A stretch of DNA of 53,516 bases. Source: Diplocarpon mali. Lineage: Eukaryota; Ascomycota; Leotiomycetes; Helotiales; Drepanopezizaceae. Position numbers and translations under genes: made by a program. Every line of letters begins with the position of its first letter. The first letter of the stretch is position 1. The DNA is taken from positions 329 through 53,844 of the forward strand of contig JAENRP010000305.1 of assembly GCA_024741835.1 (NCBI GenBank), given 5' to 3'. The notes below the pieces were generated by a model. The model was not told where the DNA came from and searched no databases. It worked only from the letters and a program-made list of their open reading frames with translations. Positions 23,445 through 36,333 of this stretch are shown here, piece by piece.

Positions 23445-26400
23445 ATGGAGTTGGGTTGAGGGGTGGAGTAGAGAGCCATGTTTCGACTCGTTCAAGAGCA
23501 GGATGAATGGCCGTGGAAGAATGGCATTGCATGATATGACGGTTCTTCAACCATCAGCGAGGATTCAGCGAGGCAGATGGAAAGAAAGAGAAATGGCGTC
23601 GATTAACGACCTGATGTTTTTGTTTTTATTTAGGCGAAATTGGCGAAACGGAGCGATACCACAACGGGCATTTGATCACACAGAAAATAGCACAGCACAG
23701 ATTTACACCACGAAACATAACAGCCATAGAGCAAAGCCAACGCCTACAATTATGAAATTCACGAAATTCACGAAATTGACGTCTGTTGAACAGGGGAGAA
23801 ACGGGTAGGACAGGAGAGAAGGGGCCGGGGGGGGTATGATATTAGAGAGGGAGAGAAGAGCGAAGAGAGATACATCTGCGTTTGCGTCTGAGTATGTGCG
23901 CGATGATACCAATAACGATACCAATACCGTGTTCGTGACTTAGCAGACCTCTGCTATTGGTATATCAGAGAGGTGATATGATGCGTTTTTCATTTTGGTT
24001 CGCCTTTCTTTGGTTCAGCGCCGGGTTTTTGGGAAATTTGTCTTAATCGTGGCTCGGCAGCGCTTTTGGTTCGTTTGTTCGATACGTTATTGATTCATTT
24101 TGAAGGCAATCCGGCTATGAGGGAGACGAAGTTTTAATATATGCTTGTCTGTATTTATGTACAAGGAAGCTACTGGGTCTCGATAGGTATGTGAGATAGA
24201 TATAGGGAGCTGTGAATATGAAAAGAAAGCCGAATAGTGAGCATGTGAATTGGTTCCACTCAGTGCGGTACAAATCTTATCAAGGAATGCGAGGCATAAC
24301 GTGATGGCTGAAAGGATCAAGCCTCTTATTGGTAAAAAGAAAACGTAGTTCCCATGTTTCCAGCCCAGAGTAAGGTCATAGTATCATCACGTGAGATATC
24401 CTCCATTCGCATCACTTCGCAGTAAATATTTCAAGACTAAGTGCTTCAAATCCCGTAGAACAGCGTGGTAGGGAGCTTCTAACACACAGAAGAAGACCCC
24501 TCCCCCCTCACCTCCAAGGCAGGGAAGAGTAGATTAAAGCTAAGAATGATATCACGAGTGAGCATTCGCCTAGCAAATAGAATCCAAGACTGACAACGAC
24601 TCCTAAAATTTGGAGTAGATGTAACATAGTTTATTACTATATAATCTTCTAGAGAAGCCGACGACGGTTTATATTTGAGAGCGAGGATTCAATCGACAGT
24701 GAAACACGAAAGACCGCAACACATCACAAGGAGAGGAATCCGCGTTCAAGCCGCGATTTCTCTCGCAAAAGCACTGCTCTGCTTCAGCTATCGTCCGGAA
24801 ACCCCAAGCCTCCCCAGCGAGTGAGTTTGGATGCGGTGCAGTGCCTTGGTTCTTTGATTCTTGAACTTTCTGAAAACATCGGCTCTTTTAATAGGCTGCC
24901 AGTTTTGTGGCTTTTTCCTAGCTCTTATACTGTGAGGTAGTTGCATGGCCTGTCGAGCGGATGGCATTTAGTGTTCAGTTAGGCTTGCGTGCCTAGTGAA
25001 TTGTAGGATAAAGGGGTCGCGAAGATATATTGAAAATTGTGGATTAGCTGCTTACTTGTTTGAAATCACTTGGTCATTGATTCGTATACTCGATCTCAGT
25101 GCTCCTGTAGCATAGTCCTCTTTATATTCATACTCTTGGGATACCTAGGAGGGATTTTTAAGTTTCGTATGAAATGATCATCCAGATACCAAGGGGCGGG
25201 GTTGAGTAAACAAATACCTTGTTCAACTCTACCACCTTCTACCCATGACATGTTGGGACAAAGTGCTTCTAGTAAGACTCAGCTGTGTTTAAATCATACA
25301 AGTATATTATTTCTGTCACGTATTAGCTAGACCAAATATATGTATTGTCATGTACAGCGGTGCGCATACATTACACGAGCATTTATGAGAAATACCTGCC
25401 ATTATCGTTAGAGGTACTGAGGTGACTGACGCTCTCCGGGACGAAGAAGCTACCTGAAGTAACACTTCCAGTATATCAGAACAAGACATCATGGATTCAC
25501 ATAATCGGTACTGCGACTAGCTATCACATAAATATAGGCCTTTTTACCATATTAAAGCCCAAGTTTTGAGTCCTGCTAATATAAGCATTTGAAAAAAAGA
25601 ATCCACACTTGGCAGTTGTAGTAAGTCTGGTAGCACTACTGATCCTGTGATCTAAGAGCGGAGAGAGATACAATACATTTCATGTTTAATAGATACTGAA
25701 TATGGAGCGGATTATAGTTTGCGGATTATTTCACCTTGCTGCTCTTCTCTTCTTACGCATGGTGATATGCAGTCTGTTAAATATGAGCTTTATAGAATGC
25801 ACCAAGGCAAGGGGGGATAGATCTATTTGTGGATTCTATATATCATACTCCTGATTTGCAGTAAATCTTACAAGAACACTTTCTGAGTACTCCTGTTGAT
25901 TCTCAAATTGCAGTTGATACCATGGTTTGGCTTCTAATTGTCAGAGTGCGTTCCGGCGGTGCCAGATTCATGGGGATAAATACTCGTCCAGAGTACCAAA
26001 TATTTTCTTTAAAATCAGTACAGATATTCATCACGCATCTTACAACGGTGTGTGGACTGAGCTTCTCTCAGAGAGGTTAATAATTAATAATAATTTCAGT
26101 TTTCGACTTTTCATTTTGGGATCACTTTCCAGGACATTTGTATGAAGAAATAAAAAATTCCCAAGAATGATAAATATGACAGCAAAATAAGTTTTGATAA
26201 TATTTAATTATATTTTGATAGTAAAAAGCAGATACCTGGTTTTGTTTGAATCCTGTCGCATTAATTGCTTTCATTAAAATTTATCTCTGTCTCGTTTTTC
26301 TATCTTCTATTACTGACTGATGTATGGCTTTCGGCTGGGATCATATTCACTTACGAAGAATCATGTCATTTTCAATGCTCCTTTCTCCATATAGTAAGGA

Positions 26401-28115
26401 TTGCAATAACGAAAGAAGTACAAAGCAATATACTACCATGGTTGGGATCCTAGCATACTCGCTTGCGGATCTGCAAGTTTTGCATACTGCTTCTGCTGGG
26501 ATTCTGGTGTCAATGTTTCGTGGAACTGGAACTGAATATTTTTCGCTTCAATCACCAGGATTCGAATCAGGAGTTGGAGCATGTAATGTCATAATGGAGA
26601 GGGGAAACAGTAGAACGCAGAATGAATAGGATCGTTATCCAGGCGCATCTCTGGTAGCCAGTATTGAAAACTAAATGTCAGATATAAGAGAAGCTCTTTG
26701 ATGAATCAGGTCTATATCCTCCATTAAGAACACGAAAAGAGGAATATGTGTTGATATATCGCAATACTCCATGGCAAATCCGCACAAATTTCCGGCATTC
26801 ATATTACTGAGATATTAATGTATGTTCGAAGATTGCTGCCAGAACACTTTCGTGAATCTGCACAGATGCTCTTCGAAGATAATAATCAAATGCATCAAAG
26901 TCCCATTCTGCAGACTTTCATTAGCTATTCAAGCCGACAAGTGCATGCAGCCTTGCTATAGATATTTATCTACGGATCAATATCTTATGGCTTTGGAGTT
27001 CCTCGCTATAGCTCAACTACGGTAGAATATATCCGATAAACTGTAAATAGCCCCGGGTTTTGATATCTGCGGGTAAGAATGTTTTCGGTTTGTTTGGAAG
27101 TCGCGTATAGCAGTTACGGCTTGGATTGCTCCAGAAAATGTATAGAAGGCGGGTGTAAAGCTTGAAAGGTGAACCGAAGATTTAGACCAGAGGCCAGAAG
27201 CGCCGTAAAAACCGCGGACGCATTAAACTTGCTTTCTTCCCTGGCTTGTATGAGTTGAAGCTGCTAGTCTAGAAGTGAGGAGATGTCACATACTACAAGG
27301 CGACAATGAGGAAACCGAAGCCAAAGTAATATCATTCTGTCACGGATAAGGAGCTTTGATAATGAGTATTCAAATTTCCACATAACAGTAGAGTAGCATA
27401 AAGTAGTACCTTTCTCAAGGAAATAGGGTATCTTGCTCACCACCCCCAAAAATGGGCGCTCAAAGGGTGTGCTGCTTGACATGGCAAAAAGCAGGGGCTC
27501 TTGTTTTGTCGATTCCACAAATTCTGCGAAATTATCCAATTTTTAAGCTGGGAACTGAAGAAGAGATTGGATCTGTGCTTTTTGAATCGATCCTCCTGCA
27601 GACCGACCCTATCTGACGGACATAATTGGGCCAAGTTACATCAGCATGTTAGAATTTTTAACGCTTTTCCTTTCCAAACAAGTGAAGACTTGAAAATGTA
27701 AAAGATGTTTCATCAACCGGAGTTTCATCAAACTGAGAGAGAAGATGTGGAAAAATCATTGTGCTAATGGGTTTATAGCTTACTGCTGATTATTAGTAGT
27801 AAAACCCAAGGCTTTTGTTTGTAGTCTTCCCAAAGAAATGATCAAGTGAACAGCGACCTGAAATGAACAGCGAACAAGACCTCGTGTACTATCTAATGCA
27901 CTCGGTAATATTTTCATTTTTCTAAGAGAGATCATAAAAATTTCTAGATCGCGGGGTGGATTCTAACGTCATGAAAGGCTAGCTTCGGAGCCAATATGTT
28001 GCAGTTGCTTTGTCTCAGAGGTCAAAGGAACTTCTTCTCTTCTTGATTATGCATCGGAGGTTATCAGGAGCAGCGCTATAGTGGCAATATCATGAAAATG
28101 ATTTCGAATCCCAAA
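23445..28115. other. AT-rich gene desert
   Basis: No supported gene. The first 500 bp are probably the 3' flank of the upstream gene. The rest is AT-rich with stop-dense frames. A patch at about 24700-24910 keeps one frame open without an ATG and shows no domain. Confidence 0.55.
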
Positions 28116-28903
28116 CTACCTGAACTGTATACTACCGGTACATGCTGGGCACGAACATCCCATTCCAGGGGCGTTCCTCAGATACTCAGCTCTAGCAGAA
28201 TCGACAGGACTGGGAGCTGGAGAATCTCCTCTTACAGCTGGAGAAGTTCCCACCCGGTCTGTGATATCAGCAGAGACTTGGTCACTAGCCAGAGAAAGGT
28301 TGTGGCTAGCCCGCGAATCTATTTGTCAGTCAGCATGGTCCAATTTCCGGTGTAAAGACTCAAGGATAAGTGGTTACCTGTATCCGCATCGATGAAAACA
28401 AGAGGTGGCCAACCTGCAACCCTTTGAATGTATTCCCTATTAACTGGGTGTTGGAGCGACGGGGATACGCTGGGAGGGATATGTGTGCCATCTTGAAGTT
28501 CACGTGGATGCTGTGCAAGGGTTCCCTCCCAAAAGCTACTCGCTGCGTCCCTATCAATCTCTTCCTCACCACCAAGCTCTCCTCTTTGCAAGGTAGCCAT
28601 GACAGCTGGCTGAGAACGACTTGCACGCTGGTGGGATTCCCCCGATTGCGATCCAAGACTTGACGGCCGGTTTGTCCGCCGAAAAACCTGCTGTTCTGCG
28701 AGGTCATCGAGGGGATGGGAGCTGGTTTGAGGCGTAGGACCGGTCACAGTACTGGCTTGAGTGAGGCGGAAGTTGCGTGCGCTTGTGGGAACTTGGACTG
28801 CGATCTCTCCCCTTTGAGGGAGCCCTTGTTGGGTGGCTATTTCGAAGCTTAGGAAGCGTTGCTGGTTGCGCGGAAGTCTAGTAGAATGGTTGGTATTTGA
28901 CAT
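28116..28903 (-). CDS. orphan hypothetical protein, two exons
   Basis: Exon 1 is 28903-28378 and exon 2 is 28318-28116. The 59-nt intron (GTAACC donor, CTGAC branch, AAATAG acceptor) joins the two frames exactly, giving 242 residues. Ignoring the intron, the frame stops within it. The start context CCAAAATGTC is favourable. The protein is polar and probably disordered (Gln, Ser, Thr, Arg). It has one ordered-looking patch, GWPPLVFIDADT, before the splice site, and a C-terminal CSCPAC cysteine cluster that might bind metal. I recognise no family. The gene sits as a small GC-balanced island in AT-rich DNA, so it could be a young or lineage-specific gene. The exon structure is the best evidence that it is real. 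Confidence 0.55.
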
Positions 28904-28952
28904 TTTGGCTTCGACTGAAGAATACTTGGACGAAAGTTCTCATAAGAATGAG

Positions 28953-29111
28953 CTAGTTCTTGGGGGGAGAAAATATTGTGACATTTAAGGGGCAAGAGGT
29001 GCAGAGCTGTGAAAGAGGTACTTCTGGCTCCACCAGTTTGCAAGCTATCGTGCGAGCGTTAGTATAGTGAGTAAAACTTTTTCTTTGAGGTAAATACATA
29101 CCATAGCTCAT
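28953..29111 (-). CDS. spliced small ORF just upstream of the orphan gene (uORF or true 5' exon)
   Basis: ATG at 29111 (context CACAATGAG) is followed after 10 nt by a near-ideal fungal intron, 29101-29045 (GTATGT donor, TACTAAC branch, GATAG acceptor). The frame then continues 29044-28953 to TAG, giving 33 residues (MSYACKLVEPEV...). It ends 49 nt before the ATG at 28903. It may be an upstream ORF regulating translation of the orphan protein. Alternatively, the first exons of that gene may need a further intron that I could not place in frame with a good acceptor. Confidence 0.4.
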   Translation of the reverse strand: MSYGMYLPQRKSFTHYTNARTIACKLVEPEVPLSQLCTSCPLNVTIFSPPKN

Positions 29112-31014
29112 TGTGATATTTTGCTTTATCAGGCGCAGTGTTAGCCATACAAGATGGCTATAGTGTCCCTGAATTGAGAAGTGTCTGAAACCAAAGAAGA
29201 AACTTTTTAGGGGCAAGATATCTTATGTCTAGGATGGTTTTAGTGATGAAGAGCTCTTAGAGATCCAAATGTCAGTCAGATCGAGCCTTCCTTCTCTCAG
29301 AGAACGATTAATTATAATGGAGCTAGTTCAAGAATAATCAATGATATTTCTGGAATGTTGCTATCCATTACCTTAATACACCAGCTAATTTTTCCATTCA
29401 ATAAAACCTGGTAGAAGATCATCTCACCACTACACTTCTGAGACAATATCTTTCTATTAGATTGTTACATTGACTAACATCAAATATCTTGTAATCTACT
29501 CTTGTCTGCTTCTTCCTGTTTCTTGGCTCTCTTAACGGGCATAGTAATGTGAACTCACTGTCTTCTATCAAAACTTCATTGAATAAAGAGCCATATCCCA
29601 GCGCCAATTTTGTTTCTTTTGCTAATATTTATAGCGCTATATACTTATCTTGAGCTTCACATTCTTGATAAGTTCTGGAAGGCGCGAGGAACAAAAAAGG
29701 ATGATAGTGAAGCTCTTCCTCGGAAGCCTCTGATACGTTCCAGAAACTAGTTTTTCAAGAGGCCATATTGATTCCAGGCTTAGTAATCGGATTTTATAGG
29801 TGATTGGGGGTTGTGGAACTTCTTCAGTGACTTCCATGGAACTTTAAACCACACCAATACATTCTTCTAGTAGAAAGATGATCTTTTGTCTCAAGAGAGT
29901 CTCTTATATTCTTTAACTGTTAAGCTCTCTCGGGTCTTCCATATAAAGTATGCTCACCTTCTATCTCCGGCGCCCAAACCCTGTGCTAGTACCTTACAAG
30001 TCAAATCTTCTCTGCGGCTGCTGCGTGCTTCTAGATTTATAGTCGGCAGGGATATTTGACATTATATTGCTTACTCTTGCTGAGGCTAGGAAGAGTCCTG
30101 TAAACACTCATCGCTTACATGAGCCAATATCAAGCTCGGAAACTTCAAGACAGAACTTACGGTTTACTTTATGAATATTCATTCTTCTAGATATACTGCA
30201 AATGAGAGGCTAAATTAATATCAGTTTACATCTTAGAAGATGATAGAAAGCTAGAAGATTTAATATTAGCTTTTATCTAACTATTGATGACGTAAATTAG
30301 AGGCACAGCTGGTTGTGTGTAGCCCTCTGCTTACAATTGCCATATCTGGAAGGACAAAACCACTTACCTGTAACGTAGTATTGCTTCATGATACATTCAT
30401 GTCAGCAGGTATTTGCAGGAATCTTATTATGGTTATGATGAAAACGGAAAAAGAGTTGGGATTTCTAGTCGAGGCTATGATTTGTGTTGAGAGGCGAGCC
30501 TAAGGTCATGTTTGCATATGAGAACAACGATAGCGCCCTGGGACCCACTGTAATATGAGAAAATTACAAAGCTACAGTAATATGTCGTAGTCTGGCAATG
30601 AGAATTTTTAGTAAGGAATGAAAAAGCCAAACAGCAGCACCTTCTCACGACTGGCAAAAGTAAACATGATTACAATAATATAGCACACAAAGCTTTGGAT
30701 GTAGTTATGGATTTAGAAAGCAAGTACAATTAACAAGAACAAAGAAATTGAGGCTATGCCAGTATTCAAAGCCTCTTTTAAGATGCATAGTACAGATAAT
30801 TATCAACAGCTCAGAGTTTCTTTAAGAGTCCAAGACTCTGGTATACCAAAGTCAAAGGTTATTCTCTGTATATTTCAAAAACACTAAACACATAAAAGGG
30901 CTACGGCAGCACTTATACAGCTCTCAATTGAACATAAAATCTAAATTCTAAGAACAAAAGTCCAAGAAGTTTGTTAGGCCAACTAATTATTTCCTTAATA
31001 CTCTTATTAAAAAA
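29112..31014. other. AT-rich intergenic DNA up to element A
   Basis: No gene seen. Stop-dense AT-rich sequence on both strands, ending at the AAAAA target duplication of the copia element. Confidence 0.55.
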
Positions 31015-31263
31015 TGTTGCAGGTATGCCCATCATATATTTGTCATATGATCTGTCATATGATACATCATACATATGATATATTATATGACTTGCCATAT
31101 GACTTAGCGGCTTCGCTAAGAAGCCCGCTTACTTTAAGTAGCTTGTAGTTAGAGAGCTCTTATGAATTAAGATACTTAATATCGTCGTTTGCACCTTATA
31201 CTTCTTTATACCCTTTCTTTTAGTTTACTATCAAGTTTACTATCTAAGAACCTCCTTGCTATA
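31015..31263 (+). repeat. 5' LTR of element A
   Basis: 249 bp, starting TGTTGCAGGTATGCC and ending CCTTGCTATA (expected CA end mutated to TA). It has the same length as the 3' LTR and differs from it by scattered C/T and G/A substitutions. Both share a block reading GACTTAGCGGCTTCGC. Confidence 0.93.
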
Positions 31264-31280
31264 GGTTATAAGCCCTGTAT
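31264..31280 (+). other. primer-binding site of element A
   Basis: GGTTATAAGCCCTG begins at the first base after the LTR. Allowing one G-to-A change, it is complementary to the anticodon stem-loop of initiator tRNA-Met (GGGCTCATAACC), the half-tRNA priming known for Ty5 and Drosophila copia. Element C carries the same site without that mutation. Confidence 0.7.
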
Positions 31281-31479
31281 GCCTATAAATAGCATTCGAC
31301 AAATTCCATTGATTAAAGTCTCCCTTACAAACGAAAAGGCTGATCGATATTTTAAGTTTTACTTAACTAACGATATATAATAAGCGTTATCTTAATAATA
31401 AAATAGTAGCTACTCCCTTTTTAGAATGCTATATAATAATCTAAGCTTACGCAAGATTCGTCACTATAGCTAAATCATT

Positions 31480-34400
31480 AGGACTAATAGCTAAGATTAC
31501 TAGCTTAATTGCTAAAAGTACTCCACTACTTAAATCACCTATTTTTAAAGGGACTAATATATAGTACCTTAAACTCGAATTCAATAGTTCATCTCCTCCT
31601 CTTCCTCCTTCTTTTCCTTTCGATAACTCTATATATAAATATATAAATAAGATATTGTTATTATCTTTAGCTGCCTTTAGCCTCCTTAAGTCTTAAAAGC
31701 TTAAAGGCGCAAAGGACTATAGCTAGTAGAGGAATAAGGTTTTGAACCTTGCAAAGTCAAACGCCTTAATTATATATCTTTATATAAAAGCTAGAATATA
31801 TGCTCTACTTAAGGTTGACTTATAGGACTGTTTTATTATAAATAAGAAAAGGGACAATTGGGTTAGATAGGAAGCTAAGGAATCTCAGATGAAGCTTACT
31901 ATTATACTTAATTGCAAACTAGGACTACTAGCTTATATAGAAGGCGACAAATCTGCCTTAGATATATAGGAAGCTCTTTAAAAATAGTACGAAGGATCTG
32001 GAATAGTACTTAAATATAATGCTATATAGACCTATATTACTATTAAATATAACGACTTTAATTCACTTAAAGCTTACGTTGTCGCCTTTAGGCTTTTAAT
32101 TACTAAATTGGAAGCTCTCGACTCTGCCCCTCCCTCTTACTAGTACCCTATTATATTTATTGCTAGCTATTCTAATAGATGGCCTATTTAGGCAGATCGA
32201 TAATATTTTAACCTTTGCTTAGCTATAGTAGCTGGACGAAAATCAAAGATTACGCTTGAAGCTCTTATTAAAGATATTACTAATAAAGCTTAAGCCTTAT
32301 AGAGTTTAAAAATGAATGGAACCGTCTTATACGGTAATAAATCGGCTGGCAAGCCGTATTCCTCTGACTATAAGAAGTTAGAAAATAAAGGAGGTTTTAA
32401 AGACTTAAAGAAGAGCACCTTTAGGAATACTACCACCTCTTTCCCTAACTCCTCCTATCCTTATTGTAAGCAACTAAAGCTATACTATAAGGTAGAAGAT
32501 TGCTTTATAATTAATAAATCGAAAAGAGAGGCTTAGGAGAAGGATTTAGGGAAGAAGTACGTATTCTATTACCTTAAAGGTAAGGATAATAAGTCCTTAC
32601 TATTATTACTAAAAGGTAAGAAGCCTTTTAAGAAGATTCAAAAGGAAGATAAAGAGTCAGATAATGACCTCTTTAGGCATACTATGCTATTACTAATCCT
32701 AGGGCTAATTCTCACTTGCGAGCTAGGCCTAGGAGTCAATTCTGACTCCTCCTTAGGGCCAATTTCCACTCGCGGGCCAGGCCTAGGAGTCAGTTCTTCT
32801 ACCTACTTCTTATTAAAATTAAGGAATCGTTAGCTATATAATATAGGTGCTAGTAAGCATATCTTTAATGATCTCTTTAAGTTCACTTCCTATACTACTT
32901 AAGACAATCTACCCTCTTTAAGTATAGTTAATAGATCTATTTAACCTTTTAGCGTTAGCATTTGCAAAGTTAACGCACTTAAATCTAATAGAAAGGTGTG
33001 TATTCTTAAGTTAATTAATACTCTTTATATACCTTAATTACCTATCTACCTATACTTAAGTAGTAAACTTAATAAAATCAAAGGCTTCTACTGAAATGGC
33101 AAGCTGTTTCTATCTAATAAGAAGGAAATTTGCACTATTGATAATAATATATATATTAATAAGGAACAGCCTTCTACTGACTCCTCTGGTTATATAAGTG
33201 GATATACTCTCCTAGCTGCAATTAAGAATGGACCTCTTAATATTAAGCTCTAGTACCGTCGATTAGGCCACGCTAGCCTACAAACGGTTAGAAAGACCCA
33301 ATCTGCTATTATTAATATATAGATTAAGGAAATAAAATCAGGGAAGATGCGAATCTGCGCTCCTTATAAGAAGGGCAGACCTCTCTAATATATTAATAAA
33401 TGTTCAGCTCGCCTTCGACCTACAAAGGCACTTGATAAGCTATATATTAATATGGTTTATCTAAAGCCAATTAGCCTTAACGGTTATAAATACGCTTCCA
33501 TCTTTACTTGCGCAGCTATAATAGCTAAATAGGGATAGACCTATATAAATAAATCTAATGCCTTTAAGGCAAATAAGAAAATGATCAGCCTTTTATAAAC
33601 TTAGTACAATTGTATAATCAAGCGTTGGAGAATTAATAAAGGTAAGGAGTACTCTCTTACACAAATGCGAATACTTATAGAAAACCTTAGTATAATTTTA
33701 GAAGAATCTACTCTATATACGCTAGAATAAGATAGTAGATCGGAACGATCAATTCGTACACTAATGGAAAAGTTGCGAATAGCTATAATTGACCAAAATA
33801 TCCCCTCCTTTCTCTAGCCTTACCTCCTTCTTTTAGTAATATATATTACTAATCTTACTACCTTTAATATTCTAAGTGGCAAGACTTTATATAAGGTCTT
33901 TTGGGATAATATCAAGCTTAATAAGCCTTATACTCCCTTAGTCAAGCATCTTCGAATACTAGGCTATTGCATCTATATGCTAATTGAGAAAGAAAAGCGA
34001 ACTTAGAGTAACAAACTCGCTCTAAGAGCAGAAGTAGGTACTCTTATCGGATTTGATAATAGAAGTATTTATCAAATCTATATACTATTGCAAATAGGGG
34101 AAAAGATTATTCGATTATCTTACGTTCGATTTGATAAAGACGGCCTAATTATAAAGCTGCAATTAAAGGGTAATTTTACTCCTAGGCCAGGACCGCGAGT
34201 CAATTCTAACTCTTATAATAATAATGATTTCACTCTTAGGCTAGGACTGCGAGTCGATTTAAGAGAAGCTAATAAAGCTGAGCTTCCAACTCTAAGAAAG
34301 AGAAGAAGACCTCTTAATTTAAAGAATAAGGCTTACCCTTAGCCTTTTAAAAAGAGAGCTACTTGCTCTACTACTCTTAGATTCAAAGCTAATAACTCTA

Positions 34401-36058
34401 ATAATAAGGAAGCCTATTTAAGCGCCTTCTATATGGCCTTACTCGACTCTCTTTACTCAAATGACCTAAAAACAGTCGAATAAGCCCTCTCTTGCGCTAA
34501 TGCTAATAAATGGCGATCTGCGATCAACTCTAAGTACAATTCCCTCGCTTATAAGAATATATAGGTAGTAGTGAAACGCTTAAAACTCTCTAAAGACGAT
34601 AGAGTACTTAGATCGAGACTCGTCTTTAAAACCAAAAGAGACTAAAATAGGGAAATCTCCTAATAGAAGGTCAGATTCGTTATATAAGGCTATATATAAT
34701 AATAAGGTCGAGATTATAACTAGACTTTTGCTAAAGTATGCAAATCTATAGTTTAAAAGATCGCAATTACACTTATAGCGCTATACGACTTCGAGCTAAA
34801 TCAATTTAACGTTAAGATAGCTTTCCTTAATTCAAAAGCTAACTCTAATATCTATATCAAGTTACCTCCTAGATATACTTAAGATAAGGTTGTTCTTTCA
34901 CCTTAAGAATACTATCTTAAGCTTCTTAAGGCCTTATATAGCTTAAAGCAATCTCTACGACTATAGTAAGAAAAGCTATAGTCTGAGCTATAAAAGCTCG
35001 ATTTTCAACCTCTTGATACTAATAATTGCATATATATCAACTGCGCCTCTTAGATTCTTATTATCACCTATGTCAACGACTTCCTTATAGTAGTAAAGAA
35101 GGGTAATATATATAATAAGTTCAAAAGAGATCTTTATAACCTCTTTAAAATCATAAGTAGCGAACCGGCTAACTACTTTTTAAGAGTATATATAATTAAA
35201 GATCGATAAAATAGAACGATCTCACTTTATTAAGACGCTTATATTAATAAGGTTCTTAAACGTTTTCATATAACTAATTGCAAAAGCGTACTAACGCCTT
35301 TTGCTAATAGCTATAAAGTTTATATGGTCAAATTTAAAGGCTAAGCCACTCTATAGGAAGTGAAGCTATATTAAGAGATCTATGGTTCTTTATAATACCT
35401 TACGCACTATATGCGTTAGGATATACTATACTACTGCTCTATTCTTAGCAAATTCCTTACCAACCCTTTACTATAATATATGGCAGCTTTAAAACGAGTT
35501 TTATAATACTTGCAAGGAACGCGATTCTATTATACTACCTTTGGAAGTAAAACAACTGACCTAGAGCTTTAGAAATTGCATAGCTATTGCGATTCTAATT
35601 AGGCAGGTGATAGAGGAAGTAGAGCCTCCTATTCTGAGGCCGTCTTCTTCCTTAATAATAGCATAATTACCGCTTCCTTTAAATAATAAACTATTATCGC
35701 TCTCTTATCTATAGAGGTAAAGTATATTGCTATATGTAAATTCGCATAAGAAGCCTCTTAGATACGCTAGGTACTTAAGGAAATAGGCTACGCCGGCGAC
35801 GACACTATTAAAGTCGAAATGATCTGCGACAATTAAAGAGCCCTTTATCTTACCGAAAATCCCAAATATTATTAGAGAACGAAGTATATCGATATTAAGT
35901 TCTATTATATTTAATAATAGCTTTAGAAAGGCCATTTAAACCTTTAGTATACAAATACTAAAGACAATACTGCTAACGGCCTTACTAAGAGCTTAAATAG
36001 CTCTAACCACGCCGCCTTTATCAAATTATTAAATATAAAGGTTCTGCACCTTAATTAA
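31480..36058 (+). pseudogene. copia polyprotein of element A, broken by many stop codons
   Basis: All recognisable parts lie in one frame, so damage is by substitution, not insertion or deletion. Gag comes first, with a zinc-knuckle remnant at about 32450-32507 in which expected Cys and His read as Tyr. A protease remnant follows at about 32835-32875, where the catalytic Asp codon reads Asn (NIGAS). The integrase zinc region (RRLGHAS, about 33257) and core (to about 34080) come next. Reverse transcriptase spans about 34565-35340 with YVND where YVDD is expected, then RNase H with RTKYIDI at about 35876 and the end at 36058. The changes are what G-to-A and C-to-T transitions would produce. The true start codon is lost. 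Confidence 0.9.
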
Positions 36059-36133
36059 GGGGTGATTTTTTTTTTTGCACCCCTATTATAAGGTGATTTT
36101 TTTTTATACTTCCATTAAGGGGTGATTTTTTTT
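36057..36133 (+). repeat. three GGTGA-T(n) repeats at the 3' end of element A
   Basis: GGTGA followed by 8-11 T occurs at 36061, 36092 and 36121, two of them preceded by AAGGG or TTAAGG. The block follows the polyprotein stop and precedes the 3' LTR. It may be part of the element's 3' untranslated region. Confidence 0.75.
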
Positions 36134-36333
36134 ACTCCTAGGCCAGGCCCGCGAGTTGATTTTGACTTACTAAGGGATAGATTTCCTACTTTAAAGTAGA
36201 GCGCGCTAGCGAACTCTACTCTATTTCCAATATCTATAGGTTGATTTTTCATACGAAACTATAAAATATAACAAAAGTTATAATGTTATATATATTACTA
36301 GCAAGTACCTTTAAAGGTCTCCTTAAAGGGGTA

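Noticed and set aside
22751..23495. Long minus-strand frames opposite the Ser-rich gene
   Set aside because: Antisense shadows of a Ser/Pro-rich coding region.
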